DNA from: Gallionella sp.
GTDB lineage: Bacteria; Pseudomonadota; Gammaproteobacteria; Burkholderiales; Gallionellaceae
Direction of reading: 5' to 3'
DNA length: 64,000 bases
NCBI GenBank assembly: GCA_028689145.1
Contig: JAQTWT010000003.1
Span: 1 to 64,000 of the forward strand
The notes beneath the pieces are model-generated. The model did no database searches. It had not been told where the DNA came from and was given only the letters and a program-made list of their open reading frames with translations. A program made the position numbers and the translations under genes. Position 1 is the first letter of the stretch; every line of letters begins with the position of its first letter. Below are positions 43,645-52,845 of this stretch, piece after piece.

Positions 43645-45477
43645 ATGTGCGGAATCGTAGGCGCCATCGCCAACAACAACGTCGTGCCCTTGCTGGTCGA
43701 GGGGCTGAGCCGGCTGGAATACCGCGGCTACGACTCGGCGGGCATCGCCGTGGTCGGCGCGAACGGGATCAGGCGCGTGCGCGCGGTGGGCCGTGTCGCC
43801 GAGATGCAGGGGCGCGCCGACCGTGAGCAACTCACCGGCAATCTCGGTATCGGCCATACGCGCTGGGCGACGCATGGCGGCGTCACCGAATTCAACGCGC
43901 ATCCGCATATCTCCGGCGACGATATCGCCGTGGTGCACAACGGCATCATCGAGAACCACGACGAGCAGCGCGCGCGCCTGAAGCAGATGGGTTACGTGTT
44001 CGAGTCGCAGACCGACACCGAAGTCATCGCACACCTGATTCACCACTATTTTCAGCAAAGCAAGAACCTGTTCGCAGCGACGCGGCAGGCAGCCGCCGAG
44101 CTGACGGGTGCCTATGCGATCGCCGTCATCAGCCGGCAGGCGCCGGACCGGTTGGTCTGCGCGCGCATGGGCTGCCCGCTGCTGGTCGGTCTGGGAGAAG
44201 GCGAAAATTTCATCGCTTCCGACGTGTCGGCGCTGCTGTCCGCGACGCGGCGGGTGATCTACCTGGAAGACGGCGATTCAGCCGAACTCACCCGCGAGGG
44301 CATTACGCTGCTCGACCGTAGCGGCAACCGCATCGAGCGTCCGGTGCATGTCAGCGACGTGTCGCTGGCCTCGCTGGAACTGGGACCGTATAGCCATTTT
44401 ATGCAGAAGGAAATTCACGAGCAGCCGCGCGCGCTGACCGACAGCATCGAGGCGGTGATCGACAGCAACGGTTTCGATGTCGAACTTTTCGGCGCGCAAG
44501 CCGCCGAGACGTTCCGCGACATCGACTCGATCCTGATCCTCGCCGCCGGCACCAGCTATTACGCCGGGCTTACCGCCAAATACTGGCTGGAGAGCATCGC
44601 CAAACTGCCGACCTCGGTGGAGATCGCCAGCGAATACCGCTACCGCGTTTCGGTACCCAATCCGCGCCAGCTGATTGTCACCATCTCGCAGTCCGGCGAG
44701 ACGCTGGACACGATGGAAGCGCTCAAGCACGCCAAGTCGCTCGGGCAGACGCAGACGCTGTCGATCTGCAACGTGCAGGAGAGCGCCATCCCGCGCGCGT
44801 CGAAACTGGTGTTTTACACCCGCGCAGGCGCGGAGATCGGCGTTGCGTCGACCAAGGCATTCACCACCCAGCTGGTCGCGCTGTTCATCCTCACCGCCAC
44901 ACTGGCGCGTCAGCGCGGCGGTCTGCAGCCGGAGCAGCAGCGCGAAATGCTGGAAGCGCTGCGCCAGTTGCCTGCCAGCGTGCAGCACGCGCTCAACCTC
45001 GAACCGCAGATCCGCGAATGGGCCAAAGCCTTCGCCGACAAGCAGCACGCGCTGTTCCTGGGGCGTGGTATCCACTATCCGATCGCGCTGGAAGGCGCGC
45101 TCAAGCTCAAGGAAATTTCCTACATCCATGCCGAGGCTTATCCGGCCGGCGAGTTGAAACACGGCCCGCTGGCGCTGGTGGACGAGAACATGCCGGTGGT
45201 GGTGATCGCGCCGAACGATGCGCTGCTGGAGAAGGTGAAATCCAATATGCAGGAAGTGCGGGCGCGCGGCGGCCAGGTTTACGTGTTCGCCGACCTCGAC
45301 AGCCATTTCGGCGAGAGCGAGGGGGTGTATGTCATCCGCACCCCGCGTCACGTCGGGCTGCTTTCGCCGATCCTGCATTCGATCCCGGTGCAACTGCTGG
45401 CCTATCACACCGCCCTGCTCAAGGGCACGGATGTGGACAAACCCCGCAATCTTGCAAAATCAGTCACTGTTGAGTGA
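43645..45477 (+). CDS. glmS: Glutamine--fructose-6-phosphate aminotransferase (isomerising)
   Basis: 610 residues from ATG 43645 ([20 protein letters not shown]; Cys2 is the glutaminase nucleophile). Glutaminase domain to about 240, then two SIS domains ([39 protein letters not shown]) and the C-terminal [13 protein letters not shown]. The track start at 43558 lies in glmU in another frame. Makes glucosamine-6-phosphate, feeding GlmU. An AGGAAAAAAA site precedes the start. Confidence 0.96.
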   Translation: MCGIVGAIANNNVVPLLVEGLSRLEYRGYDSAGIAVVGANGIRRVRAVGRVAEMQGRADREQLTGNLGIGHTRWATHGGVTEFNAHPHISGDDIAVVHNGIIENHDEQRARLKQMGYVFESQTDTEVIAHLIHHYFQQSKNLFAATRQAAAELTGAYAIAVISRQAPDRLVCARMGCPLLVGLGEGENFIASDVSALLSATRRVIYLEDGDSAELTREGITLLDRSGNRIERPVHVSDVSLASLELGPYSHFMQKEIHEQPRALTDSIEAVIDSNGFDVELFGAQAAETFRDIDSILILAAGTSYYAGLTAKYWLESIAKLPTSVEIASEYRYRVSVPNPRQLIVTISQSGETLDTMEALKHAKSLGQTQTLSICNVQESAIPRASKLVFYTRAGAEIGVASTKAFTTQLVALFILTATLARQRGGLQPEQQREMLEALRQLPASVQHALNLEPQIREWAKAFADKQHALFLGRGIHYPIALEGALKLKEISYIHAEAYPAGELKHGPLALVDENMPVVVIAPNDALLEKVKSNMQEVRARGGQVYVFADLDSHFGESEGVYVIRTPRHVGLLSPILHSIPVQLLAYHTALLKGTDVDKPRNLAKSVTVE

Positions 45478-45487
45478 CTGATTTTGC
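45454..45487 (+). terminator. Strong hairpin terminator overlapping the end of glmS
   Basis: GCAAAATCAGTCACT-GTTG-AGTGACTGATTTTGC: a perfect 15-bp stem with a four-base loop that contains the last codons and the TGA stop of glmS. The A/T-rich outer stem supplies the T run on both strands. Confidence 0.8.
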
Positions 45488-45694
45488 GCGGGGTTTGCGG
45501 CGCAAGCAGCCCGATCGGGCGCGCTTTACCACAATTCACTTCCAAACCCGCGAAGACGCGGGATATTCCGCCGCTATTCGCGGCGCAATTCGGGCGCAAC
45601 TCTGGCATATTACCCACTGGCGCAAAGCGCGTCCGGCCGACAGACCAAGCGGCGCGACGGCAGGCGAACCTTTGCAATCGTGGAGAAGTCAGAC

Positions 45695-46459
45695 ATGGCG
45701 GTAATCGCCGTATTCAATCAAAAAGGCGGAGTGGGCAAAACCACTACCTGCCTGAACGTGACGGCTGCGCTGAATATTGCGCGGCAGAATCCCATCGCGA
45801 TGGATATGGATCCGCAGGGGCATCTGACTTTGTCCAGCGGCGTAGGCAGGACCCCACCGAATGGCGGCATGGCCGCGTTTTTCAAACACAAGACACCGCT
45901 GTCCAGCCTGCTGCAGCAGACCCCGTCCGGCTGGCGGATCATTCCCTCATCGCTGGAACTGGCAAAAATAGATGCGATGTTCGGCAGCGACCCTAAGGCT
46001 GCCACGCTGTTGCGGCAAGGCTTGCAGGATGAGCGGGCGCTTGCCAATGTGCCCATTCTGATCGACTGTTGCCCGATGCTGGGGGTGCTGACGTTGAACG
46101 CTTTGCTGGCGACCGACCGTGTGCTGATTCCGGTTTCGGCGGATTTTCTCTCGTTGCAGGGGGTGCACCGTCTCGATAGCGCGCTCAATGTCCTTGAGAA
46201 AAAGCTCAACCGCAGGTTCGAAAGGCGCATCGTCGTGACGCGCTTCGACCATCGGCGCAAAATGGCCTACGATATTTTCGAAAAACTCAGGGAGCGCTAC
46301 GGCGCGCTGGTATGCGAAACGCGTATCTGCGAAAACGTCGGTCTGGCAACCAGCCCGATGCACGGCAAGGATGTATTTGAGTTCGCGCCGAACAGTCCGG
46401 GTGCGGCGGATTACCGGTCGCTGACCCAGGAATTGTGGGATAGCGGGTTCTTCGTTTAG
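45695..46459 (+). CDS. ParA-family ATPase (orphan)
   Basis: 254 residues from ATG 45695: deviant Walker A in FNQKGGVGKTTTCLNV, MDMDPQGHLTLSSG as A' region, and VPILIDCCPMLGVLT as Walker B. A GGAG site precedes this ATG; the track's GTG start adds five residues. No parB or parS-like site is nearby, so it is not the chromosome-partition ParA; members of this sort position other cellular cargo. The 210-base stretch before it (45488-45694) has no gene. Confidence 0.82.
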   Translation: MAVIAVFNQKGGVGKTTTCLNVTAALNIARQNPIAMDMDPQGHLTLSSGVGRTPPNGGMAAFFKHKTPLSSLLQQTPSGWRIIPSSLELAKIDAMFGSDPKAATLLRQGLQDERALANVPILIDCCPMLGVLTLNALLATDRVLIPVSADFLSLQGVHRLDSALNVLEKKLNRRFERRIVVTRFDHRRKMAYDIFEKLRERYGALVCETRICENVGLATSPMHGKDVFEFAPNSPGAADYRSLTQELWDSGFFV

Positions 46460-46514
46460 AAAATTGTGCGCATGGCGTATGCTGCGCCGTACCGGATTTC
46501 AGATTGAACCAACC

Positions 46515-48035
46515 TTAGATTGAAGCCCAAATCCCCAAGGCAAGAATAGCCAGCAGCAACAAGCCGATTCTCGCCAGCAAAGTGTTGTAACGTTTTTGCT
46601 GTTCCATTATTTGGCGCAGCATCTCTCCGCTGTAAGTGGCGCCGTCGTTCGTCAGATAGCGGCTCAGGATGCGCGGCAGCTGCGGCAGCAGGGTGGCGTA
46701 GTTCGGCGCTTCGGCGCGCAATGCCTTGAATAATCCGCGCCAGCCGATCTGTTCGTTCATCCAGCGTTCCAGCCACGGCTTGGCGGTTTTCCACAAATCC
46801 AGCTCGGGGTCGAGCTGCAAACCCAGCCCCTCGATATTGAGCAGCGTCTTCTGCAGCAGCACCAGTTGCGGCTGAACCTGGATGCCGAAGCGGCGCGAAG
46901 TCTGGAATAGCCGCAGCAGCACGCGGCCAAACGAAACCTCGCGCAGCGGCCGGTCGAAGATCGGTTCGCATACCGCGCGGATCGCAGCTTCCAGTTCGTC
47001 CACGCGGGTTTCGGCGGGCGCCCAGCCGGATTCGATATGCACCTCGGCGACGCGCTTGTAGTCGCGCTGGAAGAACGCGATGAAGTTCTGCGCGAGGTAA
47101 TGCTTGTCGCTGTCTGTGAGCGAGCCCATGATGCCGAAGTCCAGCGCGATATAGCGGCCGTCCGCAGCCACCTGCACATTGCCGGGATGCATGTCAGCGT
47201 GGAAAAAACCGTCGCGGAACACCTGGGTATAGAAAATCTCCACGCCGTTGGCGGCCAATTGCGCAATGTCGATGCCCGCCTCGCGCAGCGCACCTACCTG
47301 GCTGATCGGCGTGCCGTACATGCGCTGCATCACCATCACTTCGCTGGTGCAAAAATCCCAATATATTTCCGGCACCAGCAGCAACGGTGAGTCGGCGAAA
47401 TTGCGTTTGAGCTGGCTGGCGCTGGATGCTTCGCGCATCAAATCCAGCTCGTCGCGCAAAATCTTTTCGAATTCGCCCACCACTTCACGGGGCCTGAGAC
47501 GGCGTCCGTCCGACCACAGCCGCTCCATCAGCTCGGCGCAGATGTTCAGCAGCGCGATGTCATGCGCGATCACCGGCGCGATGCCGGGGCGCAGGATTTT
47601 TACCGCCGCTTCCCGACCGTCCGGCAGCACCGCGAAATGCACCTGCGCCACCGATGCGCTGGCGACCGGTGTTTCCTCGAAGCTCTGGAATACCTCGCGC
47701 AGCGGCTTGCGGTAAGCATCTTCCAGCACGGCGATGGCTTGCGACGACGGGAACGGCGGTACCTGATCCTGCAACTTGGCGAGTTCGTCGGCTAGGTCGG
47801 ACGGCAGCAGATCGCGCCGCGTGGAAAGCATTTGGCCGAATTTGACGAAGATCGGGCCGAGGCTTTCCAGCGCAAGCCGCAGCCTGACAGCGCGCGGTTC
47901 GGAAGTGTCGCGCAGGAACAGCACCAGATTCAGGGGGATGCGCAGCCAGCGCACCCGCGAATGCGCCAGCAGGAATTCATCCAAGCCGAAACGCAGCACC
48001 ACGAAGATGATCTTGATCAGGCGGAACAGGCGCAT
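46515..48035 (-). CDS. ubiB: Ubiquinone biosynthesis ATPase/kinase-like protein UbiB
   Basis: 506 residues with the KxGQ motif ([17 protein letters not shown], about 72) and AAAS/ADFx-like kinase elements ([29 protein letters not shown]) of the ABC1/AarF/COQ8 family, and C-terminal hydrophobic helices ([19 protein letters not shown]). Required for ubiquinone hydroxylation steps, implying aerobic or nitrate respiration. In many betaproteobacteria ubiE, a Tim44 gene and ubiJ precede it; here only the Tim44 gene remains, with a MITE-like element between. Confidence 0.93.
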   Translation of the reverse strand: MRLFRLIKIIFVVLRFGLDEFLLAHSRVRWLRIPLNLVLFLRDTSEPRAVRLRLALESLGPIFVKFGQMLSTRRDLLPSDLADELAKLQDQVPPFPSSQAIAVLEDAYRKPLREVFQSFEETPVASASVAQVHFAVLPDGREAAVKILRPGIAPVIAHDIALLNICAELMERLWSDGRRLRPREVVGEFEKILRDELDLMREASSASQLKRNFADSPLLLVPEIYWDFCTSEVMVMQRMYGTPISQVGALREAGIDIAQLAANGVEIFYTQVFRDGFFHADMHPGNVQVAADGRYIALDFGIMGSLTDSDKHYLAQNFIAFFQRDYKRVAEVHIESGWAPAETRVDELEAAIRAVCEPIFDRPLREVSFGRVLLRLFQTSRRFGIQVQPQLVLLQKTLLNIEGLGLQLDPELDLWKTAKPWLERWMNEQIGWRGLFKALRAEAPNYATLLPQLPRILSRYLTNDGATYSGEMLRQIMEQQKRYNTLLARIGLLLLAILALGIWASI

Positions 48036-48064
48036 GCTAATTCCGGTTTATCCCTGAAAATTCA

Positions 48065-48222
48065 TTAGAACCGAATTGCCCCTTCCCCCTTGCAGAGGGG
48101 GAGAGCGAAGCGAGGGGGCAATTGGGATGGGGGTAGAAGCGCTGAAACATACAGGTTTCTACCCCCTCCCTAGCCCTCCCCCTGCAAGGGGGAGGGGATA
48201 TTGTAGTTAATGGATTAACCGG
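48065..48222. repeat. MITE-like repeat, copy A
   Basis: Begins TTAGAACCGAATTG, contains a pair of inverted CCCTTCCCCCTTGC/GCAAGGGGGAGGGG blocks and ends TTGTAGTTAATGGATTA. Copy B at 63209-63349 (opposite strand) shares both ends, both C-rich blocks and TTTCTACCCCCTCCCTAGCC. Non-coding; the gap between ubiB and the Tim44 gene holds nothing else. Confidence 0.85.
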
Positions 48223-48272
48223 GTTTATTTTGAATAGCATTAGTTGGGGTGAATCTAGTCGAACGCTAGTGG

Positions 48273-49121
48273 TTAATGCAGGGTAGTTTGTTGAATGCCG
48301 GCCAGCAGCCATACCGACTTGTTGTCGCGCAGGTTTTTCTGCACGTGCCAGATTTCATCGACGCTTTCCGGCGTGCCGTTGTTCTCGCGCAGTTGTCCGG
48401 TGAAGCGCACGCTGGCAATCGCCAGATCGCCTTCCTCGACCGCTTCCAGCAGTTCGCCGTTGATAGCGACCACGTCGGTTTTTTGCGGCGCATCGTCGCG
48501 TTCCTGCATCTGCATCGAAATTTCCGCGAACATTTCCGGTGTGGTGTATTCGCGGATGTCGTTCAGATCTTTGCGGTCATTGGCGGCCTGCAGGCGGATG
48601 AACGAAGTCTTGGCGCTGCGCAAAAAACTTTCCACCGGAAAATCGGCAGGAATGCGGCCGGTTGTTGAAGACGTTGCGACAGGCGCTACCGAACCGCCGG
48701 ACAATGGCTGCTGCACCGGTTGCGATTCATGATAGGGCGCACCCGCTCCGGCATATTGCATCGCCGGTTGCTGTTTTTTGCGGAACTTCGAGATCAGGAA
48801 CATTACCGCGACACCGGCCAGCAGCGCCATCAGAATACCGCCCATTGCGCCGCCCATGCCCATGCTGGCGAACAGCGCGCCCAGACCGGCACCAATCGCC
48901 AGACCTGCCAGCGGCCCCATCCACTTGTTACCTGCCGCTGCCGGAGCTGCGCCGGGAGTCGGCGCGGGCGCAGCAGCGGGAGCCTTGGGCGCGGCTTGCG
49001 GAGTCATGCTGCGTTGCTTGCCAAAGCTGCTGCCACCACCAAAACGCTTGGCTTCAGCCGTCGCGGCAAACAGGCTCGCACTGGTCAGTGCAATCGCTAA
49101 CAGCAATAAAAATCGTTTCAT
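48273..49121 (-). CDS. Tim44-domain exported protein
   Basis: 282 residues: signal peptide (MKRFLLLLAIALTSASLFAA), a Gly/Pro/Ala-rich linker, a hydrophobic glycine-rich segment (about 70-110, GPLAGLAIGAGLGALFASMG) and a C-terminal Tim44-like domain (about 150-280; DLNDIREYTTPEMFAEISMQ). The family occurs in betaproteobacteria beside ubiE/ubiJ/ubiB; its role is unknown. Predicted inner-membrane anchored. Confidence 0.85.
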   Translation of the reverse strand: MKRFLLLLAIALTSASLFAATAEAKRFGGGSSFGKQRSMTPQAAPKAPAAAPAPTPGAAPAAAGNKWMGPLAGLAIGAGLGALFASMGMGGAMGGILMALLAGVAVMFLISKFRKKQQPAMQYAGAGAPYHESQPVQQPLSGGSVAPVATSSTTGRIPADFPVESFLRSAKTSFIRLQAANDRKDLNDIREYTTPEMFAEISMQMQERDDAPQKTDVVAINGELLEAVEEGDLAIASVRFTGQLRENNGTPESVDEIWHVQKNLRDNKSVWLLAGIQQTTLH

Positions 49122-49527
49122 GTATTTCTCCGTTCGTGGTTAAAGCAAACGGGTATGGCAAGTGCCCACCCTGATAATGAAACTCGCCATGCCCGTTTCC
49201 CCCTATCCAACTTTCCCCCGCAAGCGGGAGAAAGGGCAAACGAATCGCTACGCGAGTTTCACGTTAATGCGCATAAGTATAGCATCGGCGCTATAAACAG
49301 ACCGCAAGGTTATGCGCTCTGCGTTATGAGTCCGGGAACATGGCTGAATCCTATAAACCCAGATAATTGGAGATTATAAGCGCTTCGCGGGGGCGGCAAT
49401 TTTACCGGAATGGAACTGCTTCACTTTGATTGCGCTACGGTGGTCAGGTACAGCCTCGCGGGGGCAGTTCGCTGCTTTGCTGGCTTCGTGCGGGGGAAAC
49501 GTGCTATATTTCAAAGAGATATATTAA
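49122..49527. other. Gene-free divergent region, Tim44 gene / TonB receptor gene
   Basis: Contains a small dyad (TTTCCCCCGCAAGCGGGAGAAA, 49211-49232 area) and three short CGCGGGGG-type phrases between 49385 and 49500. Promoters of the two flanking genes must be here; no Fur box, riboswitch or RNA gene was recognised. Confidence 0.45.
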
Positions 49528-51762
49528 ATGAGTAATCAGGTGTTCTCCAGACAAATGCGCTTTCGTTTTGGCCACATATTGTTTTTATCCATCCTGACCT
49601 GGTGGCAACCGGCTGTTGCAGCGGATACGCTCGACGTTGATCTCGAAAAACTGTATTCCTTGTCGCTGGAGGATTTGATCAACATGCCCATCGTGACGGC
49701 TTCGCGCCAGAACGAAACGCGCGACCAGACCCCTGCGCACATCATGCTCATCACGCGCGAGCAGATCCGTGAACGGCGCTACAAAAATCTGGCGGATTTG
49801 CTGGAAGACATGCCTGGGGTGGATCTCATGCGCGGCACCAAGTCGTCGTCCTACAACAACTTTACCGTGCAGGGCAATGCCGGATCGAACATGCTGATGA
49901 TCATGCTAGACGGGGTTAGGGTAGGGCATCCGGTGGGCGGCACTTTCCCCGTGGCAGAAAACTTTTCGCTGTTTGCCGCCAAACAGGTGGAAATCCTGTT
50001 TGGCCCGGCAGCGGCCCTTTATGGTGCCGATGCGGTTGCGGGCGTGGTCAACATCATCACCGATCATGCCGGTAGGCAGAAAGGAGCTTGGGCTTCCGTG
50101 GGAACGGGCAGCTCCGGCAGCCGCGAAGCATCGTTTATGGCCGGCCTCAAGACCGATGGAGAATTTTCTCTGGATGTCGGCGGACACTGGCAGCGCTCGG
50201 ATCGCGCGGCGCTACAGAATTATTACCCGGCTGAATTTGCCAAAACGGATGCCAGGAATTTTGCCGGCACGGTGGTGGTGCCGGTGGCAATGCGCGAAGA
50301 TTATGTCGGTGGAATCGGCAGCCACAGTCTGTTTGCCCGCATGGACATGGGCAAGGATTTGACCGTCGGTTTTTACCGCAACGGTTTTAGCAGCCTGACC
50401 AGCACCGGCGACAAACCTTCGACCGCCCTGTATCTGAGCGATTCGCACTGGATCAGCAAAACCGATACCGTCTATGGCAAGTACCGTTTCGACTTGAAGC
50501 CAAACCTATCGGGGGAGCTGGTGATCGATTACTCGAACAGGGATGTCGATCCGCAGGCAAAGTATGTCAACATCTACACTGCCTTCGTCGACAGCTACTC
50601 CTATGTGCTGGGCAATCGCCTCGGCATCGAGCAAAACCTGAACTGGAAGCTGAACGACATGCATCGTGCCCAGATGGGCATCGGCTACCAAAAGTATTAC
50701 GCCATCGAAACCTCTTCTTTACCCGGCCCATATGACACTGGCAAGGGGCCGGGCGAGCAGGGGTTCTACTATCCGAACACCAGCATTCCTCTTCCCATAT
50801 ACGATGCTTCGTTCAACAATATTTCGGCTTACGCGCAACTTCAATCCGAGTGGAGTAGCCAGTTTTCGACCATGGCCGGGCTGCGCCTCGATAGACGATC
50901 GGACTACGGCAAGTCGATTAACCCGCGTCTCGGCATGGTGTGGCGGGCCAGCAAGCAGCACCTGTTCAAGGCACTTTATGGCGAGGCTTTTCGTGCGCCT
51001 TCTCCCGAGGAAAGCCTGACTTCCTTCGGCTCCTTCGATGGTTCCAAAGATGCGAATGGGCTTTACAGGGGCACGGGTTTTCGCGCGCCCAACTTCAACC
51101 TCAAGCCGGAAAAGGCCAAAACGCTCAGCCTGACCTGGGACTGGCGACCGCGTGAAGATTTGAATGTTGTCGCCAACGCCTATCACAGCCAGATCCAGAA
51201 CCTGATCGTCACCCTGCCGTCGACAGCGGTGAACGCCATTCCCGGCGCAATTCTGATCAATCCGGAAATCAAGGGCAATGCGGGCACTCAAACGCAAACC
51301 GGCCTCGACCTGATGGCGCAGTGGAACTTTCAGATAAATCCCACTTGGGCGGCCAAGCTGTGGAGCAGCGCCAGTTGGATCGAAGGCAAGAGCAACGAAG
51401 GTGACAGCGTGGAATGGGACCTGAGATACGTCGCCAGCCACAAGTACAAGCTGGGCACGACGCTGAGCTATTTCGACCGAGTCAGCATCACCCCGAAAAT
51501 CCTGTGGATAGGCGGCACGACCAACGGGCGCAAGAAGAATTCGAGAAATCCGCCGGAGCGGCTGGTAACCCCGGGCTATACCCTAACCAATCTGCACATT
51601 GGCTGGCATAAACTTCTCGATGGCAAGGGCACGCTCTGGCTGGATGTATACAATCTGTTCGACAAGCGCTATTACGCCGCCGCCGGTTCGGGCAGCCTCA
51701 CTTTCTTCGACATGCCGCAACAGCCGCGCAGCGGGATGGTTGCGTTCGAATATAATTTTTGA
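49528..51762 (+). CDS. TonB-dependent outer-membrane receptor
   Basis: 744 residues: signal peptide (about 1-31), then SLSLEDLINMPIVTASRQ, a plug domain (about 50-170; LADLLEDMPGVDLMRGT, VEILFGPAAALYGADAVAGV, VNIITDHAG) and a beta-barrel ending in a terminal Phe (MVAFEYNF), the BAM signal. LxLEDLxxxxVxxASR starts are common in receptors for haem, colicin-type or uncharacterised ligands. No transporter genes are adjacent, so the substrate cannot be inferred. Transport uses TonB-ExbBD encoded elsewhere. Confidence 0.88.
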   Translation: MSNQVFSRQMRFRFGHILFLSILTWWQPAVAADTLDVDLEKLYSLSLEDLINMPIVTASRQNETRDQTPAHIMLITREQIRERRYKNLADLLEDMPGVDLMRGTKSSSYNNFTVQGNAGSNMLMIMLDGVRVGHPVGGTFPVAENFSLFAAKQVEILFGPAAALYGADAVAGVVNIITDHAGRQKGAWASVGTGSSGSREASFMAGLKTDGEFSLDVGGHWQRSDRAALQNYYPAEFAKTDARNFAGTVVVPVAMREDYVGGIGSHSLFARMDMGKDLTVGFYRNGFSSLTSTGDKPSTALYLSDSHWISKTDTVYGKYRFDLKPNLSGELVIDYSNRDVDPQAKYVNIYTAFVDSYSYVLGNRLGIEQNLNWKLNDMHRAQMGIGYQKYYAIETSSLPGPYDTGKGPGEQGFYYPNTSIPLPIYDASFNNISAYAQLQSEWSSQFSTMAGLRLDRRSDYGKSINPRLGMVWRASKQHLFKALYGEAFRAPSPEESLTSFGSFDGSKDANGLYRGTGFRAPNFNLKPEKAKTLSLTWDWRPREDLNVVANAYHSQIQNLIVTLPSTAVNAIPGAILINPEIKGNAGTQTQTGLDLMAQWNFQINPTWAAKLWSSASWIEGKSNEGDSVEWDLRYVASHKYKLGTTLSYFDRVSITPKILWIGGTTNGRKKNSRNPPERLVTPGYTLTNLHIGWHKLLDGKGTLWLDVYNLFDKRYYAAAGSGSLTFFDMPQQPRSGMVAFEYNF

Positions 51763-52151
51763 CCGGACGAGGGTTGTCGCACAAACGATGCTGGGGCGGA
51801 ACCTTCTAAGATTAAAGGTACCGGAGTCGAATTGTTTTGGGTGAACCAATATCCTCAGGATCTACTCCGCGTTACTTTCTCCTGTCGGGTTGGGTTACGC
51901 AATGTTCACCCTGCCGTTGGGAGCAAATAGAACTGTCCAGATGGCCTTTTTGCGCCATACGACGACATCAATATCCACAAGACGCTGCACAAGGCGGCGT
52001 AGAAAATGACCATTTGAAGCGGAATTTATCCCAAAGAGCTAAAGGGTGGCGCCTTTACGCTTCCAAATTTTTGATGGGGTAATTCGGTCATTTGCTGTCC
52101 CGCAGACGATTGATTACAATGATGGCAATGCAATCATTATTGGGGGCTAAC
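51763..52151. other. Gene-free stretch between receptor gene and fitAB
   Basis: No supported ORF, hairpin or repeat was found in these 390 bases. An in-frame extension of the antitoxin ORF to 52092 has no ribosome-binding site. The fitAB promoter is expected just before 52152. Confidence 0.4.
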
Positions 52152-52397
52152 ATGGCGGCACTTACGATCAGAAATATTGATGATGAGGTCAAGAACCGTT
52201 TGCGTTTACAGGCAGCGCAGCACGGTTGTTCTATGGAGCAGGAGGTGCGCGAGATTCTGTTGCGTGCGGTTTTGCCGAAGAGAAACCAGCCGGCATTTGC
52301 GCAACGTATTCAAAAGCATTTTGCCGCTCTGGAGTTGGATGTTTTGCCTATTCCCGAGCGTCAGATGGCAAGAACTCCGCCTTCGATGGAGGGCTGA
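52152..52397 (+). CDS. FitA-like ribbon-helix-helix antitoxin
   Basis: 81 residues from ATG 52152, MAALTIRNIDDEVKNRLRLQ then AAQHGCSMEQEVREILLRAV: the Arc/FitA-type DNA-binding domain (1-42), followed by a toxin-binding tail. The track start (52092) adds 20 residues without support; ATG 52152 follows a GGGGG stretch and matches family N-termini. The toxin gene starts two bases after the stop. Expected to bind FitB and autoregulate the pair. Confidence 0.88.
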   Translation: MAALTIRNIDDEVKNRLRLQAAQHGCSMEQEVREILLRAVLPKRNQPAFAQRIQKHFAALELDVLPIPERQMARTPPSMEG

Positions 52398-52399
52398 TC

Positions 52400-52831
52400 A
52401 TGCAGGGCGTGTTGCTGGACACCAATGTGCTGTCTGAGTTGATGCGTCCACAGCCGTCTTCGGTGGTGCTTGATTGGTTTGCGCAACAAGAGGGTGCCGA
52501 GTTTTATACCAGCGCAATTACTCAAGCTGAATTGTTGCTGGGTGTGGCTTTGTTGCCGGGCGGCAAGCGCAGAGATGCAATGGCCGATGCGTTGGAGCAG
52601 ATGTTCGATCAGGACTTTGTCGGACGGTGCCTGCCGTTTGAGGAGTTAGCTGCGCATGAGTATGCCGCTTTGGTTGCTACCCGTAATAAGCTCGGCATGC
52701 CAATTTCTGCCGAGGATGCGCAGATAGCGGCCATTGCGCTACGAAATGGCTTGGTCTTGGCAACCCGTAACACTAAAGATTTTCGCAACATAAGTGAGTT
52801 GGTCTTGGTTGATCCGTGGCTTGCGCGCTAA
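52400..52831 (+). CDS. FitB/VapC-type PIN-domain toxin
   Basis: 143 residues from ATG 52400. PIN-domain acidic residues are in place: LLDTNVLSELMRP (Asp), SAITQAELLLG (Glu), MPISAEDAQIAAIA (Asp) and ATRNTKDF (Asp). It should be a magnesium-dependent ribonuclease. The track ORF begins 58 codons upstream inside the antitoxin gene in another frame. With the antitoxin it forms a complete VapBC-family module. Confidence 0.9.
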   Translation: MQGVLLDTNVLSELMRPQPSSVVLDWFAQQEGAEFYTSAITQAELLLGVALLPGGKRRDAMADALEQMFDQDFVGRCLPFEELAAHEYAALVATRNKLGMPISAEDAQIAAIALRNGLVLATRNTKDFRNISELVLVDPWLAR

Positions 52832-52845
52832 AGGTCTAAATTAAA

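Noticed and set aside
43560-43645. glmS ribozyme or riboswitch upstream of glmS
   Set aside because: glmS starts one base after glmU with no leader, and the ribozyme is a Gram-positive feature.
42264-43679. 471-codon minus-strand ORF
   Set aside because: Complete antisense shadow of glmU; composition rich in His, Arg and Gln as expected of a shadow frame in GC-rich DNA.
44278-45408. 376-codon minus-strand ORF
   Set aside because: Antisense shadow of glmS, which is unambiguous on the plus strand.
49380-49527. Cobalamin riboswitch or Fur box upstream of the TonB receptor
   Set aside because: No B12-box core and no convincing 19-bp Fur dyad could be found; only short G-rich repeats.
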